DNA of 64,000 bases from Mycolicibacterium madagascariense (GCF_010729665.1 NZ_AP022610.1:434001-498000); one strand, 5' to 3'. Counted from the first letter of the stretch, positions 1 through 15,000 are shown. Notes: generated from the sequence alone by a model not told the origin. Translations and numbers: made by a program.

Positions 1-1
1 T

Positions 2-3000
2 GGCCCCGTGGAATCGCTCGGTGCGGCCGTCGACCGCTTCGCCGCCGCCCAGTCCGCACTCTTCGAACATCACCACGTCGCGCTCACCGACGTGCAGCAC
101 GCCGTCGGCGTGACCGAACTGTTCGACACCCTCGTCGTCATCGATCACCAGCCCGTCGCCGAGGACGTCACCGGCGCGCTCCGGGTCGACTCCATCGACG
201 TCGTCGAGGCACCGCACTATCCGCTCACCCTGATGGTCCACCCGGGTGAGCCCTTCCGCATCACGCTCACCCACGACCGCGGGGCCTGCGACACCGCAGC
301 GGCCGAGCGCGTGTTGAACCTCTACGTCCGCATCCTGACGACCATGGCCAGTGCAGCCGAAACCCGATGCGCGGCAATCGAAGTGCTCGAGGAGACAGAG
401 CGGAGGCGGACGCTCGACGCGGGTGTCGGCGCCCCGGCGTGGCACGGCACCGTCGTCGACCTCGTCGCCGAGCAGATCCTGCGGTCGCCGTCCGCGACCG
501 CGATCATCGGGGTCGACCGGCAGACGACGTACGCCGAACTCGACGACAGGTCGGCACGGTTGGCCGGAGCACTGGTGGCGGCCGGGGTGCGACGCGGTGA
601 CGTCGTCGCGGTCGCCACCGCGCGCCATACCGGCATGGTCGTCGCGCTGTTGGCCGCGTTGCGCGCGGGCGCGGCCTGCCTGCCCGTCGACCCGCGGTAC
701 CCGGACGCGCGCATCACGCTGATGCTCGACGACGCGCGGCCCGCGGTGGTGCTCACCGACGGCAGCCCCCTGCCCGCGCACGACGTGCCCACCGTGCCCG
801 TGGACGCGGCGGGGGAGCCATGGCGTGCCACCGGTCTGGAACCCGACGACGCCGCCTGGGTCGTCTACACGTCGGGCAGTACCGGCCGCCCCAGGGGCGT
901 GGTGGGAACGCATGCGGCCCTTGCCAATCGGCTGCGGTGGGCCGCGGACGCATGGTCCTTCGAACGGGGTGACGTGCGGATCGCCAAGAGCTCGACGAGT
1001 TTCGTCGACGGCCTCACCGAACTGCTCGGTGGACTCGTTGCGGGCGCGACCACGGTGATCGCCGACGACGACACCGCCCGCGACGGTGCGGCGCTAGCCG
1101 CTCTGGTGCGCGAGGTGTCGGCGGCGCAGCTGCTCGTCGTCCCGAGCCTGGCGGCCGCGCTCATCGACGTGGCGCCCTCCCACCTCGGCGGGGTGCGACG
1201 CTGGCTCTGCAGCGGGGAACCGCTCGACGGCGCGACCGTCGCGGCGCTGCGGCAGGCGTCGCCGGACGCCGAGATCGTCAACTCCTACGGCTCGTCTGAG
1301 GTGGCCGGCGATGTGCTCGCCGGCGTGGTGCCCGACGCGGGCCCGGTGCCGCTGGGCCGCCCGGTGCCCGGAACCCGCATTCACCTGCTCGGGGCGGATC
1401 TGCAGCCGGTGGCCCAGGGGGCGATCGGCGAGGTGTACGTCGGCGGTGTCCAATTGGCCCGCGGTTACCTCGGGGACAGTGCCGCCACCGCCCTGCGCTT
1501 CGTCGCCGACCCGTTCGGTGGACCCGGCGAACGGCTTTACCGCACAGGCGATCTCGCCAGATGGGCACCGGACTGGGCGGTGCAGTTCGTCGGACGGGTC
1601 GACGATCAGGTCAAGGTCAACGGGTTTCGGGTCGAGCTCGGCGAGATCGAGACCGCACTGGCGGCCCTGCCGGACGTCGCCGACGCCATCGTCACCGTCC
1701 GCGGGACGCGCGTCGACGCGTACGTCGTCGGTTCGAATGCAGAGATCGATCCCGCCGCGGTACGTACCGCTCTCGCGCTCCGCGTCCCCGCGCACCTGGT
1801 CCCCGCGACCGTCTCGGTCATCCCGTCGATTCCGTTGCTGCCCAACGGAAAGCGAGACCGGTCCGCACTGCCCGAGCCCGTACTCGCAGTGTCGCGGACG
1901 GCGCCTCGCACCGACCGGGAGGCGTTGATCTGCCGGACGTTCGAGGCGGTTCTTGGCATGGACCCCGACACGACGATCGGCATCGACGACGACTTCTTCG
2001 CCCTCGGCGGGGACAGTCTGCTCGCGCTGCGCGTGGTCAACCGGCTCGCCGGCGAAGGCGTCACCCTGCAGACCCGAGCGCTGTTCGACCTGCGCACCCC
2101 GCGCGCGCTGCACGACGCGCTCGGCACCGGCGCGACGCAGGAGCCCGCGAGCGCGGTCGACGCCGCGGCTTGGCACGGCCTGTCCGATGCCGAGCTGGCG
2201 GGGCTCGCCGAGACCTGCCCGGTCGAGGTTCAAGACGTCTGGCCGCTGTCGCCGCTGCAGGCCGGCGTGTACTACCAGTCGACGTTCACCAGCGACGTCA
2301 CGACGTATCTGGCGCAGAACGTGTTCGACTTCGACCACCACCTCGACGTCGACGCCATGCGCACGGCGTTCGGGGCGCTGCTCTCGCGCCACGACAACCT
2401 GCGTACCGGTTTCGTCAGCGACGACATCCCGCGGCCGGTGCAGTACGTCGGACGGTTCGTGCCGGCCACCGTCGCGACCGTCGACCTCACCGATGGCCCG
2501 GCTGACGCCGTCGACGCCCGGCTGGCCGAGGTGATGCGCTCGGACGCCGAGCGCGCCTTCGACCTCGCGGTGCCGCCGCTGGTCCGGCTCACCGTGATCC
2601 GGCTACCGGACCGCGGTGACCGGCTGCTGCTGACCTGTCACTTCCTGCTGTGGGACGGCTGGTCGCGCGAGCTGGTGCTGCGAGAGTTGTTCGCGCTCTA
2701 CGATTCCGGTGGCGTCCGCGGTGCGCTGCCCGCACCGCGCAGCACCTACGCCGACTATCTGCGGTGGATCGACGCCCGCGATCACGACGAGTCGATCCGC
2801 GCCTGGGCGGACGCGCTGGCCGGCCTGCCCGAGGCGACGTTGATCGCCCCGGAGGCCGTCGGGCGCGAGCCCGTCCGTCCCGAGCGGGTGTACGGCGAGT
2901 TGTCGGCCGACGCGACGGCCCGGCTGGCCGAGCATGCCCGCACCGGCGGGACGACGGCCAACACCGTCCTGACGACGGCACTCGGTCTGGTGCTCGGAGC

Positions 3001-6000
3001 CGAAACCGGCAGTGCCGACGTGGTTTTCGGCACCACGGTCGCGGGCCGGCCGCCCGAGCTACCCGGCGTCGAGAACGTCATCGGACAGTTCCTCAACACC
3101 GTGCCGGTCCGCGTCGACGCCACCGCACACACCACGGTGCGCGAAGTGTTGCGTCGCGTCGAGGACTTCCGCGTCGACCTGATGGGACACGACTACGTGG
3201 GGCTGGGTGACGTCATGCGCGCCGCAGGTCACCAGCCGCTGTTCGACGTGCTGTACGTCTGGCAGAACTTCCTGGACGACGACACGTTCACCGACTTCGA
3301 ACGCCAGCACGGCATCGTCGGCGTGGACTTCGTCGACACCACGCACTACCCGTTGACCTGGGTGCTGACACCGGGCGAGCGCCTCGGCATCAAGCTCGAG
3401 TACCGGCCCGACGTCGTCGGTGCCGAGCGTGCCACCGCCATGGTTCGGCGCCTACGTCTGGCGGTGGAAGCGATGCTGGCGCAACCGGATACCGCGGTCG
3501 GTCAGCTCGACCTGGTGCTCGACGCCGAGCGCGATGCGCTCGCCCGCCGTTGGCGCTCGGCCGAGCACGAGGTCGGGGACGATACGATCGCCGACCTCCT
3601 GGCCGAGCGCGCCGCACGCCGTCCGGCGGACACCGCACTCGTGTGCGGGGACGCCACGCTGACCTACGCCGAGCTCGACGGCCGGGTCAACGCCCTGGCC
3701 CGCCAACTGCTGGCCCGCGGAGCCGGGCCCGAGCGGATCGTCGCTCTGGCCCTGCCGCGGTCGCTGGACATGGTCGTCGCGCTCTTCGCCGTACTGCGCA
3801 CCGGGGCCGCCTACCTCCCACTCGAACTCAACTATCCGACGGCGCGACTGGCCGCCGTGGTCGACGACGCGAAACCCGTTCTGCTGGTGTGCCTCTGCGC
3901 AAGCGACGAATTGGTGGGACACCAGGTGGGCAGCGGCCGGCGGGTGCTGCGGCTCGACGACCCGGGGGTGGCGGAGGCGTTGTCGCGCAGCGCGGCCGGG
4001 CCGTTGACCGACGCCGAACTGGGCGACTTCTCGAGAAGCGTGGGGCCACGACGCCTCGATCATCCCGCCTACGTCATCTTCACCTCCGGGTCGACGGGTC
4101 GGCCGAAGGGTGTGGTGACCCCCTACCGCGGGCTGACCAACATGCAGCTCAATCACCGCGCGGCCATCTTCGACCCCGCGGTCGCCAGGGCGGGCGGTAG
4201 ACGGCTGCGGGTGGCGCACACCGTGTCGTTCTCCTTCGACATGTCGTGGGAGGAGCTGCTGTGGCTCGTCGAGGGCCATGAGGTCCACGTCTGCGACGAG
4301 GAACTGCGCAGGGATGCAACGGCACTGGTGGCGTATTGCCGTCGGCATCGCATCGACGTCGTCAACGTGACGCCCAGCTATGCACACCACTTGTTCGAGC
4401 AGGGTCTACTCGACCCCGGCACTTCCCCCGCCCCGACGCTGGTGCTCCTCGGCGGCGAGGCCGTCTCCGACGAGGTGTGGCGCCGGTTGCGGGACCTACC
4501 CGACGGCGGCGGGTACAACCTCTACGGCCCGACCGAGTACACCATCAACACCCTCGGCGCCGGCACCGACGACAGTGCCACTCCGACCGTGGGACAACCC
4601 ATTTGGAACACTCGCGCCTACGTGTTGGACGCGTGGCTGCGGCCGGTCGCCGACGGCGTCGTCGGCGAGCTCTACGTCACCGGTGCCGGACTGGCCCGCG
4701 GTTATCTGCACCGGCCCGCGCTGACCGCGGAGCGCTTCGTCGCCGATCCGTTCGTGCCGGGCGGCCGCATGTACCGCACCGGCGACCTCGTCGCCCGTCG
4801 CCCCGACGCGGGCGGCACGCTGGACTTCCTGGGCCGCAGCGACGATCAGGTCAAGATCCGGGGCTACCGCGTCGAACTCGGCGAGGTCGGCGCGGCACTG
4901 TCCGCGCTGCCCGGGGTGCGCCAGGCGGTGGCGATTGCGCGACGCGCGGGCGCGGCGGCGGCCAAACAGCTCGTCGGCTACGTGGTGCCCGAGCAGCCGA
5001 CCGGCGACCCGGCGGCCTTCGCCGCCCAGCTGCGGGCCCGGTTGACCGAGACACTGCCCGACTACCTGGTCCCGGCGCGCTACGGCGTCGTCGACGCCAT
5101 CCCCCTGACGGTCAACGGCAAGCTCGACGTCCGGGCGCTGCCCGAGCCCGTCGCGCCCGCCGCCGGGACGGCTCGAGATCCGCGGGACGACCGCGAAGCC
5201 CTGCTGCTGCAAGTCTTCTGCGAGGTGCTCGGCCTGTCCGAGCTCGGCATCGACGACGACTTCTTCACTCTTGGCGGGGACAGCATCTCGTCGATCGCGG
5301 TGTCGGGCCGGGCCCGCAAGGCCGGGCTCGACGTCACACCGCGCGACGTATTCCGGCGCAGGACCGTCGCCGCGCTGGCCGCGGCCGCCGCGACCGTCGA
5401 CGGCCCGGCCGTCGCCACGGCACCCGACAGCGGGGTCGGCGCGATCGCACCGACGCCGATGCTCGCCGAGACCGCGGGAGCGGACACACCGCTGGCCAAC
5501 TTCTACCAGTCCACGGTGCTCGGGACGCCGGCCGGAATGACCGCCGCCCAGCTCGAATCCGTTCTGCAGGCAGTGCTGGACGCCCACGACATGCTGCGCG
5601 CCCGGCTCGACGCCGACTGGACGCTGTCGGTGTCCGACGCGACGGTGCCGGCCGCGCGGGTGCTGACGACGCGGACCGGCGTGCTCGGGTCCTCCGACGT
5701 CGACGTCGCCACCGCCGCGGCAGCCGCCGAGCTCTCGCCCCGGGACGGCCGGATGATCGCGGCCGTCTGGTATTCCGCGGGCCAATTGCTGCTCGTCGTT
5801 CATCATCTGGTGATCGACGGCGTGTCCTGGCGCATCCTCGCCGACGACTTCGCCCGCGCCTGGGCGGCCGTCGACGGTGGGCGAGCGCCGGTCGTCGACC
5901 CCGTCCCGACCTCGTTTCGGACGTGGTCCCACGCGCTGCGTGACGCTCGCTTCGACGACGAAGTCGACTACTGGAGGGGCATTCTCGCGACGCCCGATCC

Positions 6001-9000
6001 CGACCTCGGCCGGCTCGCGCTCGACCCCGCGCGCGATACCGCGAGCACCGTTGTGCGACGATCGTTCTCGCTCCCGGCGGACGTCAGTGCGGCGCTGCTG
6101 TCCACCGCCCCGGCGGCGTTGCACGGTGGCGTCGACGACGTCCTGCTCGGTGCCTTCGCGGTGGCGCTCGCGCAGTGGCGGGCCGATCGCGGTCACCGCG
6201 ACGCCACCGCCGCCGCCGTGAACGTGGAAGGCCATGGGCGCGAACCGGACCTGGTGCGGGGACGGCTGGACCTGTCCCGCACGATCGGCTGGTTCACCGC
6301 CATCTACCCCGTCCGACTGGATCCCGGACGCCTCGACTGGGACGACGTGGTCGGGGCGGGGCCGGCCCTGGTGACCGCCGCCCGCGCGGTCAAGGAGCAG
6401 TTGCGCACCGTACCGAACCGCGGCCTGGGCTACGGGGTCCTGCGGCACGTCGATCCGACGCGGCCCCTTCCCGGCTCCGCCCCGCAGATCCTGTTCAACT
6501 ACCTCGGTCGGTTCGCCGGCGGCAGCGGTCGGGCATGGGAGCCGGTCGCCGGGATCGGCGCGCTGCGCGAGGGCGTGGATCCCACCAATCCCGCGGTGGC
6601 GCTGGAGATCAACGTCATGGCCGAGGACGGTCCCGACGCCACCGTGCTCTCGGGCACCCTGGCCTGGCCTCGGGCGCTGCTCGACACCATCGACGTCGAC
6701 GCGTTGGTGGAGTTGTGGGTCGCCGCGCTGACGGCGCTGACCCGCTGCGACGGGCTCGCCGGCCATACGCCATCGGACTTCCCGCTCGTCGACGTGTCCC
6801 AGGCCGACCTCGACGAGTGGGAGCGGTCCGGAACCGTCGAGGACGTCCTGCCGCTGCTGCCGCTGCAGCAGGGGATGTACTTCCATGCCGCCTTCGGGGG
6901 TACCGACACCTATCGCGTGCAACAGATCGCCGAGCTGACCGGGCCGCTCGACGTCGATGCGCTGCGCGCCAGCGTGCGTGCCGTCGTCGCTCGGCATCAG
7001 GCACTGCGGGCCTGCTTCCGCGAGCTCGAGGACGGCTGGCTCGCGCAGGTCGTGCTGGCCGAGGTGACCGTCGACGTCGAGGTCGCCGACGACCTCGAAA
7101 CGGCTGCCCGAGAACATCTCTCGCGCCAATTCGATCTATCGGACGCGCCGCTGGTCCGCTACGCCCTGGTGTCTCTGGCGCCCGACGATCACCGGCTGAT
7201 TCAGACCATGCATCACATCGTCGCCGACGGTTGGTCGTATCCGGTGATCTTCGGCGACGTCGTCGCGCACTACAACGCCTCGCTCGGAATGGGTCGGGGG
7301 CCGGCGCCGGTGACCGCGACCCTGCACGACCACGTGGAGGTCGTGCACGGCGCCGATCGTGCCGCGGCCGAGCGGACGTGGGCGAGTGCACTGGCCGACG
7401 TCGTCCCCACCACGCTGTGCCCCGAGGCGACGACCGTGGGGGACCATCGCAGCGCCGTGCGGCGCCTGGCGCCGGAAACGACTGCGGCACTGGTGAATAC
7501 GGCTCGCACGCGCGGCATCACCACGAGCACGGTGCTGCACGGCGCGTGGGGGCTGCTGCTCGGCAGGCTGCTGGACCGTCGCAGGGTCGTGTTCGGTTCG
7601 ACCGTGTCGGGCCGGGGCGGTGCGCTGCCCGGCACCGAAACCCTCGTCGGACTGCTCATCAACACCATTCCGGTGCCGATGGCGTGGGAACACCACACGC
7701 CGCTGGGTACCGCGCTGGCGGATCTGCAGGAGCGGATGAGCGCCGTACTGGATGCGCAGCACGTCGGGTTGACGGAGCTGGCCCGCATCACCGGTGTCCG
7801 CGACCTGTTCGACACCATGGTGGTCGTCGAGAACTTCCCGTCCCTGCCGTCGGGTGACGCCAATGACGCTCGCGCACTCATATTTCGGGGCTTCACCGGT
7901 GCCGACGCCCCGCACTACCCGGTGTCGCTGGTGGCCTACCTCGACGACCGACTCACCGTGGAGATCATGTACGACTCCGGCGCGGTGAGCGACGCGGAGG
8001 CCGAACGCCTCGCCGAGCGCGTCGAGGCCGTCCTCACGGCGTTCGCCGAGCGGCCCGACGCGGCGATCGCCGACGTCGACCTGCGGACCGCCGCCGAGCG
8101 CGGGTTCGGCGGTGCCGGGCAGGCCGCGGCGGGTCCCGACCGCACCCTCGTCGAGGGCTTCGCCGCGTCCGCGCGGGCCCATGCGGCCGACGTCGCGGTC
8201 AGCTGCGGTGACGCCACGCTCACCTATGCCGAGCTGAACGCCCGGGCCTCGGCGGTCGCGGGCACCCTCGTCGACCTCGGCGTGCGACCAGAGTCGAGAG
8301 TGGCGGTGGCACTGGGCCGTTCGGTCGACCTCGTCGTCGGGCTGCTGGCCGTCCTCAAGGCGGGTGGCACGTACGTGCCCCTCGACGTCGACTGGCCCGC
8401 CGCGCGGTTGCGTCACGTGGTGGACGACTCGGCACCGGTGTGCGTACTCACCGATCATGCCGACCGGCTGCCGTTCGACGACGTCCCGACGGTCGTATTG
8501 TCCGATGCCGCCGGCGGCGGACTCGACGCGCCGGTAGTCGCGTCGGACCCCGACCACGCCGCCTACGTCATCTACACCTCCGGCTCGACCGGCGTGCCGA
8601 AGGGCGTTGCGGTGAGCCATCGCAACGTGGCTGCGTTGTTCGAGGGTGCCGCGCAGCTCTTCGACTTCGGGCCGGCTGACGTCTGGACGATGTTCCACTC
8701 CGCGGCCTTCGACTTCTCAGTCTGGGAGCTGTGGGGGCCGCTGCTGCACGGCGGCCGTCTGGTGGTCGTCGAGCAGGCCGTCGCGCGCGACCCGGACCGC
8801 TTCGTCGAACTACTGTCGCGCGAGGGCGTGACGGTGCTCAATCAGACGCCGTCGGCGTTCTACCCGCTGATCGAGGCGGACCGGCGACGGCGGCTGCCGT
8901 TGGCGCTGCGGTACGTGGTGTTCGGTGGCGAGGCGCTCGACACGGGTCGGCTCGCCGCCTGGTATGTCAACCACCCCACCGATGCCACGCAACTGGTCAA

Positions 9001-12000
9001 CATGTACGGCATCACCGAGACCTGCGTGCACGTCTCGCACCGGGCGCTGACGTCCGCCGACGCCGACAGCGTGATCGGCGGCCCGATCCCCGGTCTGCGC
9101 ATGCACCTGCTCGATGGCGCACTACGACCCGTACCGGTCGGCGTCGTCGGTGAGCTGTACGTCGAGGGCGGCCAGGTCGCCCGAGGATACGCCGGCAAGC
9201 CGGGATTGACGTCGAATCGGTTCGTGGCCAACCCCTTCGACGCCTCGGGATCTCGGCTGTACCGCAGCGGTGACACCGCGATGTGGACCGCGTCGGGCGA
9301 TCTGGTCTACGTCGGCCGTTCCGACCAACAGGTCAAGGTGCGCGGCTACCGGATCGAGCTCGGCGAGGTCGAGAGCGCCCTCGCCGCACTGCCGGGCGTC
9401 GTCACCGCAGCTGCGGCGGCCCACGACGACGGCGGCCGCACCCGCCTAATCGGCTACCTGGTGGCACGCGAGCCGATCGACACCGCCGACGTGCGCACCC
9501 GTCTCGCCGACCGGCTGCCGGAATACATGATGCCGTCCGCGTTCGTCGTCCTGGACGCCCTCCCGCTGACCGTCAACGGCAAGCTGGACCGGGCCGCGCT
9601 GCCCGTACCCGTCGCGTCGCCGCCGCCCGCCGTCACCGATGCCGACGACGGTCCGGCGGGTCTGCTGGCCGCCCTGTGCACCGAGATCCTCGGCGCGCCA
9701 GTCGGTGTCGACGACGACTTCTTCACCGCGGGCGGCGACAGCATCGTCGCCATCCAGTTGGTCAACCGGGCGCGCAAGCAGGGTGTACGCATCACCCCGC
9801 AGCAGGTGTTCACGTGTCGGACGCCGCGTGCGCTGGCCGCGGCGGCCGACGTCGCCGCGGCTCCGGCCCCCCGCGACGACGTCGAGCCCGACTACGGCGA
9901 GGTCATGGTGACGCCCATCGTGGCGCGGCTCGCCGAACTCGGCGGCACGATCGACGGGTTCAACCAGGCCGAGCTGCTCCTCGCCCCGGCTGATGCGACA
10001 GTGGAGCGCCTGCAGGCGGCGCTCGGCGCACTGGTCCGACGCCACGAGGCGCTCGGTCTGCGGCTGCACCGCCCGGTGCCGATGCTGTGGTCGCTAGAAA
10101 CTGCTGCGGTACCGCCACTCTCGGTACACCGGGTCGACGCCGTCGAGATGACGGACGACGACCTGCGGGAGGCGATCGCGACGCACTCCGATGCGGCGGC
10201 CGCAGCGCTGGCCCCGGACCGCGGCGTGATGATCGCTGCCGTGTGGTTCGACCGCGGCCGGGAGCGTCGCGGCCGGCTGCTCCTCACCGTGCACCATCTG
10301 GCCGTCGACGCGGTGTCCTGGCGCATACTCCTCGACGACCTCGGTGACGCCTACGAGCAGCTGCGGGCCGGGCGCCCACCCGTGCTCCCCGCCGTGCCGA
10401 CGTCGCTGCGCAGCTACGCCAGGGCCGTCAACGAGAACGCCCAGCACGCCTCGCGACTGGCCGAATTCGACCACTGGAGCGCCACGCTGGCAGCGGGCGG
10501 CGAACTCCACGGCGACGCCGTTCCCGTCGGGCTCACCGTCGGGGCGACCAGGGACCACGTCGTGCGGCTGACGACGGCCGAGACGCTCCCGCTGCTGACG
10601 ACGGTCCCCGCGCTGGCGAACGCCGACGTCACCGAAACCCTGGTCGCCGCGCTACTGGTCGCCGTCGACCGCTGGCGGGAGCGCCCCGGGGCGCCGCTGA
10701 CGCTGGATCTCGAACGCCACGGCCGCGACGGCTGGGGTGCCGAACTCGACCTGTCCCGCACGGTGGGGTGGTGTACGGCCATTGCGCCCGTGCGGCTGGC
10801 CGCCCCCGGTGCCGCCGACCTCGTCTCGATCCTCAAGGGCGTCAAGGAGACCCTGCGGGTACAGCCCGAGGGCGGTCTCGGCTTCGGGCAGCTGCGGTAC
10901 TGCAACCCCCGCACCTCGTCGGCCCTGAGCCGGCTGCCCGCTCCGCAGGTGCTGTTCAACTACCTCGGCCGGTGGATGGCCGACGGCACCGACGACTGGG
11001 ATTGCGCGCCAGAGGTCGACGCGCTGCGGGGCGGACCGGCTCCCGACCTCGGCACACCGTATCTGTTGGAGGTCAACGCGATCTGCGACGAGACGAGCGC
11101 CGGACCCGTCCTGCGGGCGACGCTGACCTACGCCGACGGCGAGCTGACCGGTGACGCGATCGCCGGTCTGGCCGACCACTGGCACGCGGTTTTGCGGGAG
11201 TTCGGCGGACTGGCCCGCGAACGGGCCGGCCTCACCCCGTCGGACCTACCACTGGTCGACCTGTCCCAGGACGACGTCGACCGTGTGACAACCGGGTTCG
11301 CGGTCGACGACGTCTGGCCGCTGTCACCCCTGCAGGAGGGCGTGTACTTCCAGGCCCGGTATGCCCAGGCCGCGGTCTACGTCGTCCAGAACGTCTTCGA
11401 CATGACCGAGACCGTCGACGCGGATGCGCTGCGCATCGCGTACTCGGCGGTGATGGCCCGCAATCCGGTGCTGCGGTCGGCGTTCCTGGCCGATGGACTG
11501 CCCCACCCCGTGGCCGCCATCGCCGTCGACCCGGTCTGCGAACCGGAGATCGTCGCAGTCACCGGTGACGCCGAGGTCGCCGAACTCACTGCCGCCGAAC
11601 GGCTGCGCTCGTTCGATCTGACCGCACCCCCGCTGGCCAGGATGACCGTCCTGCGGTCCGCCGAACGCGACCGGCTGATCTTCAGCTATCACTTCCTGCT
11701 GCTCGACGGGTGGTCGCGCGAGCAGCTGCTGCGCGAGCTGTTCGCCGAATACGCCGCAGCACGAACGCGTTCCACGGCTGCGCTGCCGACGCCGAGCGCC
11801 CAGTTCACCGACTATCTGCGGTGGTTGGCCGGCCGGGATCGCGAGGCGTCGGCGGCCCGTTGGGCCGGCGCGCTTGCCGGGCTGGCGGCGCCGACGCTGC
11901 TGGTGCCCGCGGCCGTCGGCACCGAGCCGACGCTGGCGCTGCGGGTGGACTTCACTCTGCCCGAGGACCAGACGACCGCCCTGACGGCCACGGCGCGCGG

Positions 12001-15000
12001 CGCGGGCGTCACGCTCAACGCGGTCCTCAGCACCGCGCTGGCGATGGTGCTGGCCTACGAAACCGGGAGTGCCGACGTGGTGTTCGGGTCCACGGTGGCG
12101 GGTCGGCCCACCGAGCTCGACGGCATCGAGTCGGTCATCGGGTTGTTCCTCAACACGGTGCCGACGCGAATCCAGCTGCAGCCGAATCGATCCGCCGCGG
12201 ACACCATGCGCGCCGTCCAGGCCGACCGCCTGGAATTGATGGACCACGAGTATCTGGGGTTGGGCGACGTCCAGCGCGCGGCCGGCGTGAACGGGCCGCT
12301 CTTCGACAACCTCTTCGTGTTGCAGAACTTCCTCGACGACGACACGTTCACCGACATGGAGACCGAGTACGGCATCGCCGGACACGACTCGGTCGACGCC
12401 TCGCACTACCCGCTCACCTGGGTGGCGTCGCCGGGTCGCCGACTGTGGGTCAAGCTCGAATACCGACCCGACGTCGTCGACCGCCAGTACGCCGAGCGAC
12501 TGCTGGAGCGGCTACGGCACGTCCTTGGTCAATTGACCACTGGCGCAACTACTCTCGCCGAGATCGATGTCCTCCTGCCCGATGAGGCGCCGGCCGCCGA
12601 CGCCACCGGACACGACCTGCCCGACGCGACCGTACTGGACCTGCTGGCACAGCGCGGTGGCGTCGCGCCGCTGGACACCGCGCTGGTGTGTGGTGCCGAC
12701 CGCGTCGACTTCGGTGGCCTCGACGCGCGGGTCAACCGGCTGGCGTGGCTGCTCCGCCACCGCGGCACCGGACCGGATCGGACCGTCGCGCTGGCCATTC
12801 CGCGGTCCATCGACACCGTCGTCGCCCTGTTCGCGGTGCTGCGGGCGGGCGCCGCGTACCTGCCGCTGGAGCTGGACTATCCCGACGAGCGACTGGCCGT
12901 CATGCTCGCCGACGCCACGCCGTCCCACGTGGTGACGACGTCGGCCGTGGCACGGCGGATCGAGCCGCTGCTGCCCGGCGGATGCGCGGTCGTCGTCCTC
13001 GACGACGAGCCGGAACTGGCTGTCCAACGGACGGATTGGGACGGCTACGCGCCCAGCCTCGACGAGGCAGCCTACGTGATCTACACCTCCGGCTCGACGG
13101 GCCGGCCCAAGGGTGTCGTCACGCCGCACCGCGGCCTGACCAACATGCACCTCAACCACCGAGAGGCAATCTTCGCCCCGGCGATCGCCAAGGCGGGCGG
13201 CCGCCGGCTGCGGATCGCCCACACCGTGTCGTTCTCCTTCGACATGTCGTGGGAGGAGCTGCTCTGGCTGATCGAGGGACACGAGGTGCACGTCTGCGAC
13301 GAAGAGCTGCGCAGGGACGCCTCGGCCCTGGTCGCCTACTGCCACCGGCATCGGATCGACGTCGTCAACGTCACCCCGACCTACGCGCAGCTGCTGTTCG
13401 AGCAGGGCCTGCTGGACCCGTCGGGCCACCCACCGGTCCTCGTCCTGCTCGGCGGTGAGCCGGTCTCGACCGCGGTGTGGGATCGCCTGCGCGACAGCGA
13501 CACCACCTACGGTTACAACCTCTACGGTCCGACCGAGTACACCATCAACACCCTCGGCGGCGGTACAGACGACAGCGCCACCCCCACCGTGGGCCGTCCG
13601 ATCTGGAACACCCGCGCGCACGTCCTGGACCCCTGGCTGCGGCCGGCACCCGATGGCGTCGCGGGCGAGTTGTACGTCGCGGGAGCGGGACTCGCCCGCG
13701 GGTACCTCCGTCGGCCTGCGCTGAGTGCGGCCCGCTTCGTCGCCGATCCGCACGAGATCGGCGGCCGGATGTACCGGACCGGTGACCTGGTCCGACGGCG
13801 GCGATCCACCGACGACCGCGCGGGCAATCTGGACTTCCTCGGCCGCACCGACGACCAGGTCAAGATCCGGGGTCACCGCGTCGAACTCGGAGACGTGGAG
13901 AGCGCCATCACCGTACACCCGGACGTCGCACACGCGGCCGTCGTCGCCCGGCCGGACCCGAACGCCGCGGGCTCGCAGCGGCTCGTCGGATACGTCGTCC
14001 CGGCCGTGCCCACCGACGACGACCTCGCCACCCGGGTCCGCGCGGATCTGCGGGATCGCCTGCCCAGCTTCATGATTCCCTCGGCGCTGGCGGTGCTCGA
14101 CGCCCTGCCGCTGACCGACAACGGCAAGCTCGACGTACGAGCGCTGCCCGACGTCGACCCGCGCGGCCGACGTCCCGCGGGCCGGCCGCCGCGGACCGCT
14201 GCCGAGGAACGGCTCTGCCGGCTGTTCGCGGACGTCCTCGGCGTGGCCGCCGTCGGCGTCGACGACGACTTCTTCGACCTCGGTGGACATTCACTGCTCA
14301 GCATCCGGCTCATCGGTCTGGTGCGCGCCGAACTCGGCGCGGAGATGTCGCTCAAGCACGTCTTCGACGCGCCCACCCCCGCGGCCCTCGCCGCGCTGCT
14401 GGCCGGCCAGTCGGCGGACGCCGCGGCGCCACGACCCCCGCTGGTAGCCGCCCGCCGACCCGAGTGCATCCCCACCTCGCCCGCGCAGGAACGGCTGCTG
14501 ATCCTCGACCGGCTCGAGAACACCGCGGCGGCATACCATTACCCGCTGGTGTTCCGCGTGCGCGGCGCGTTCGACGTGGACGCACTCGGCGCTGCGCTCG
14601 GCGACGTCGTCGATCGGCACGAGTCGTTGCGCACGGTGTTCGGCGAGCACGACGGCGTCCCGTTCCAGTGCATCCTGCCCGCGGGGACCACGCCGACGCT
14701 GCGCGTGGTCGACTGCGCGGCGGCCGACGTCGCCGCTCTCGTCGACGCGGCCGTAGAACCGCGGTTCGACCTGAGCTCCGACATTCCGTTGCGCGCGAAC
14801 GTCTTCCGCGTGGCAGACGACGATCACACGGTGGCACTCGTCCTGCACCACGTCGCCACCGACGAATGGTCGGATGCGCCGTTCCTTGCCGACCTGAACC
14901 GCGCGTACGCCGCCCGGGTCGCCGGCGACGCCGACGCCCAGGTCCCGCTGCTGGTGCAGTACGCCGACTACGCGCTGTGGCAGCGTCGACTGCTCGACGT

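Noticed and set aside
8..10. GTG at position 8 as the NRPS start
   Set aside because: The frame is open to the window edge and the first residues are the C-terminal part of a condensation domain, so the real start is outside the window.
1094..7129. Long minus-strand frames (432 and 877 codons) opposite the NRPS gene
   Set aside because: They are Arg/Gly/Asp-rich translations of the high-GC complementary strand, with no motifs, no ribosome sites and exact co-extension with A and C domains on the other strand.
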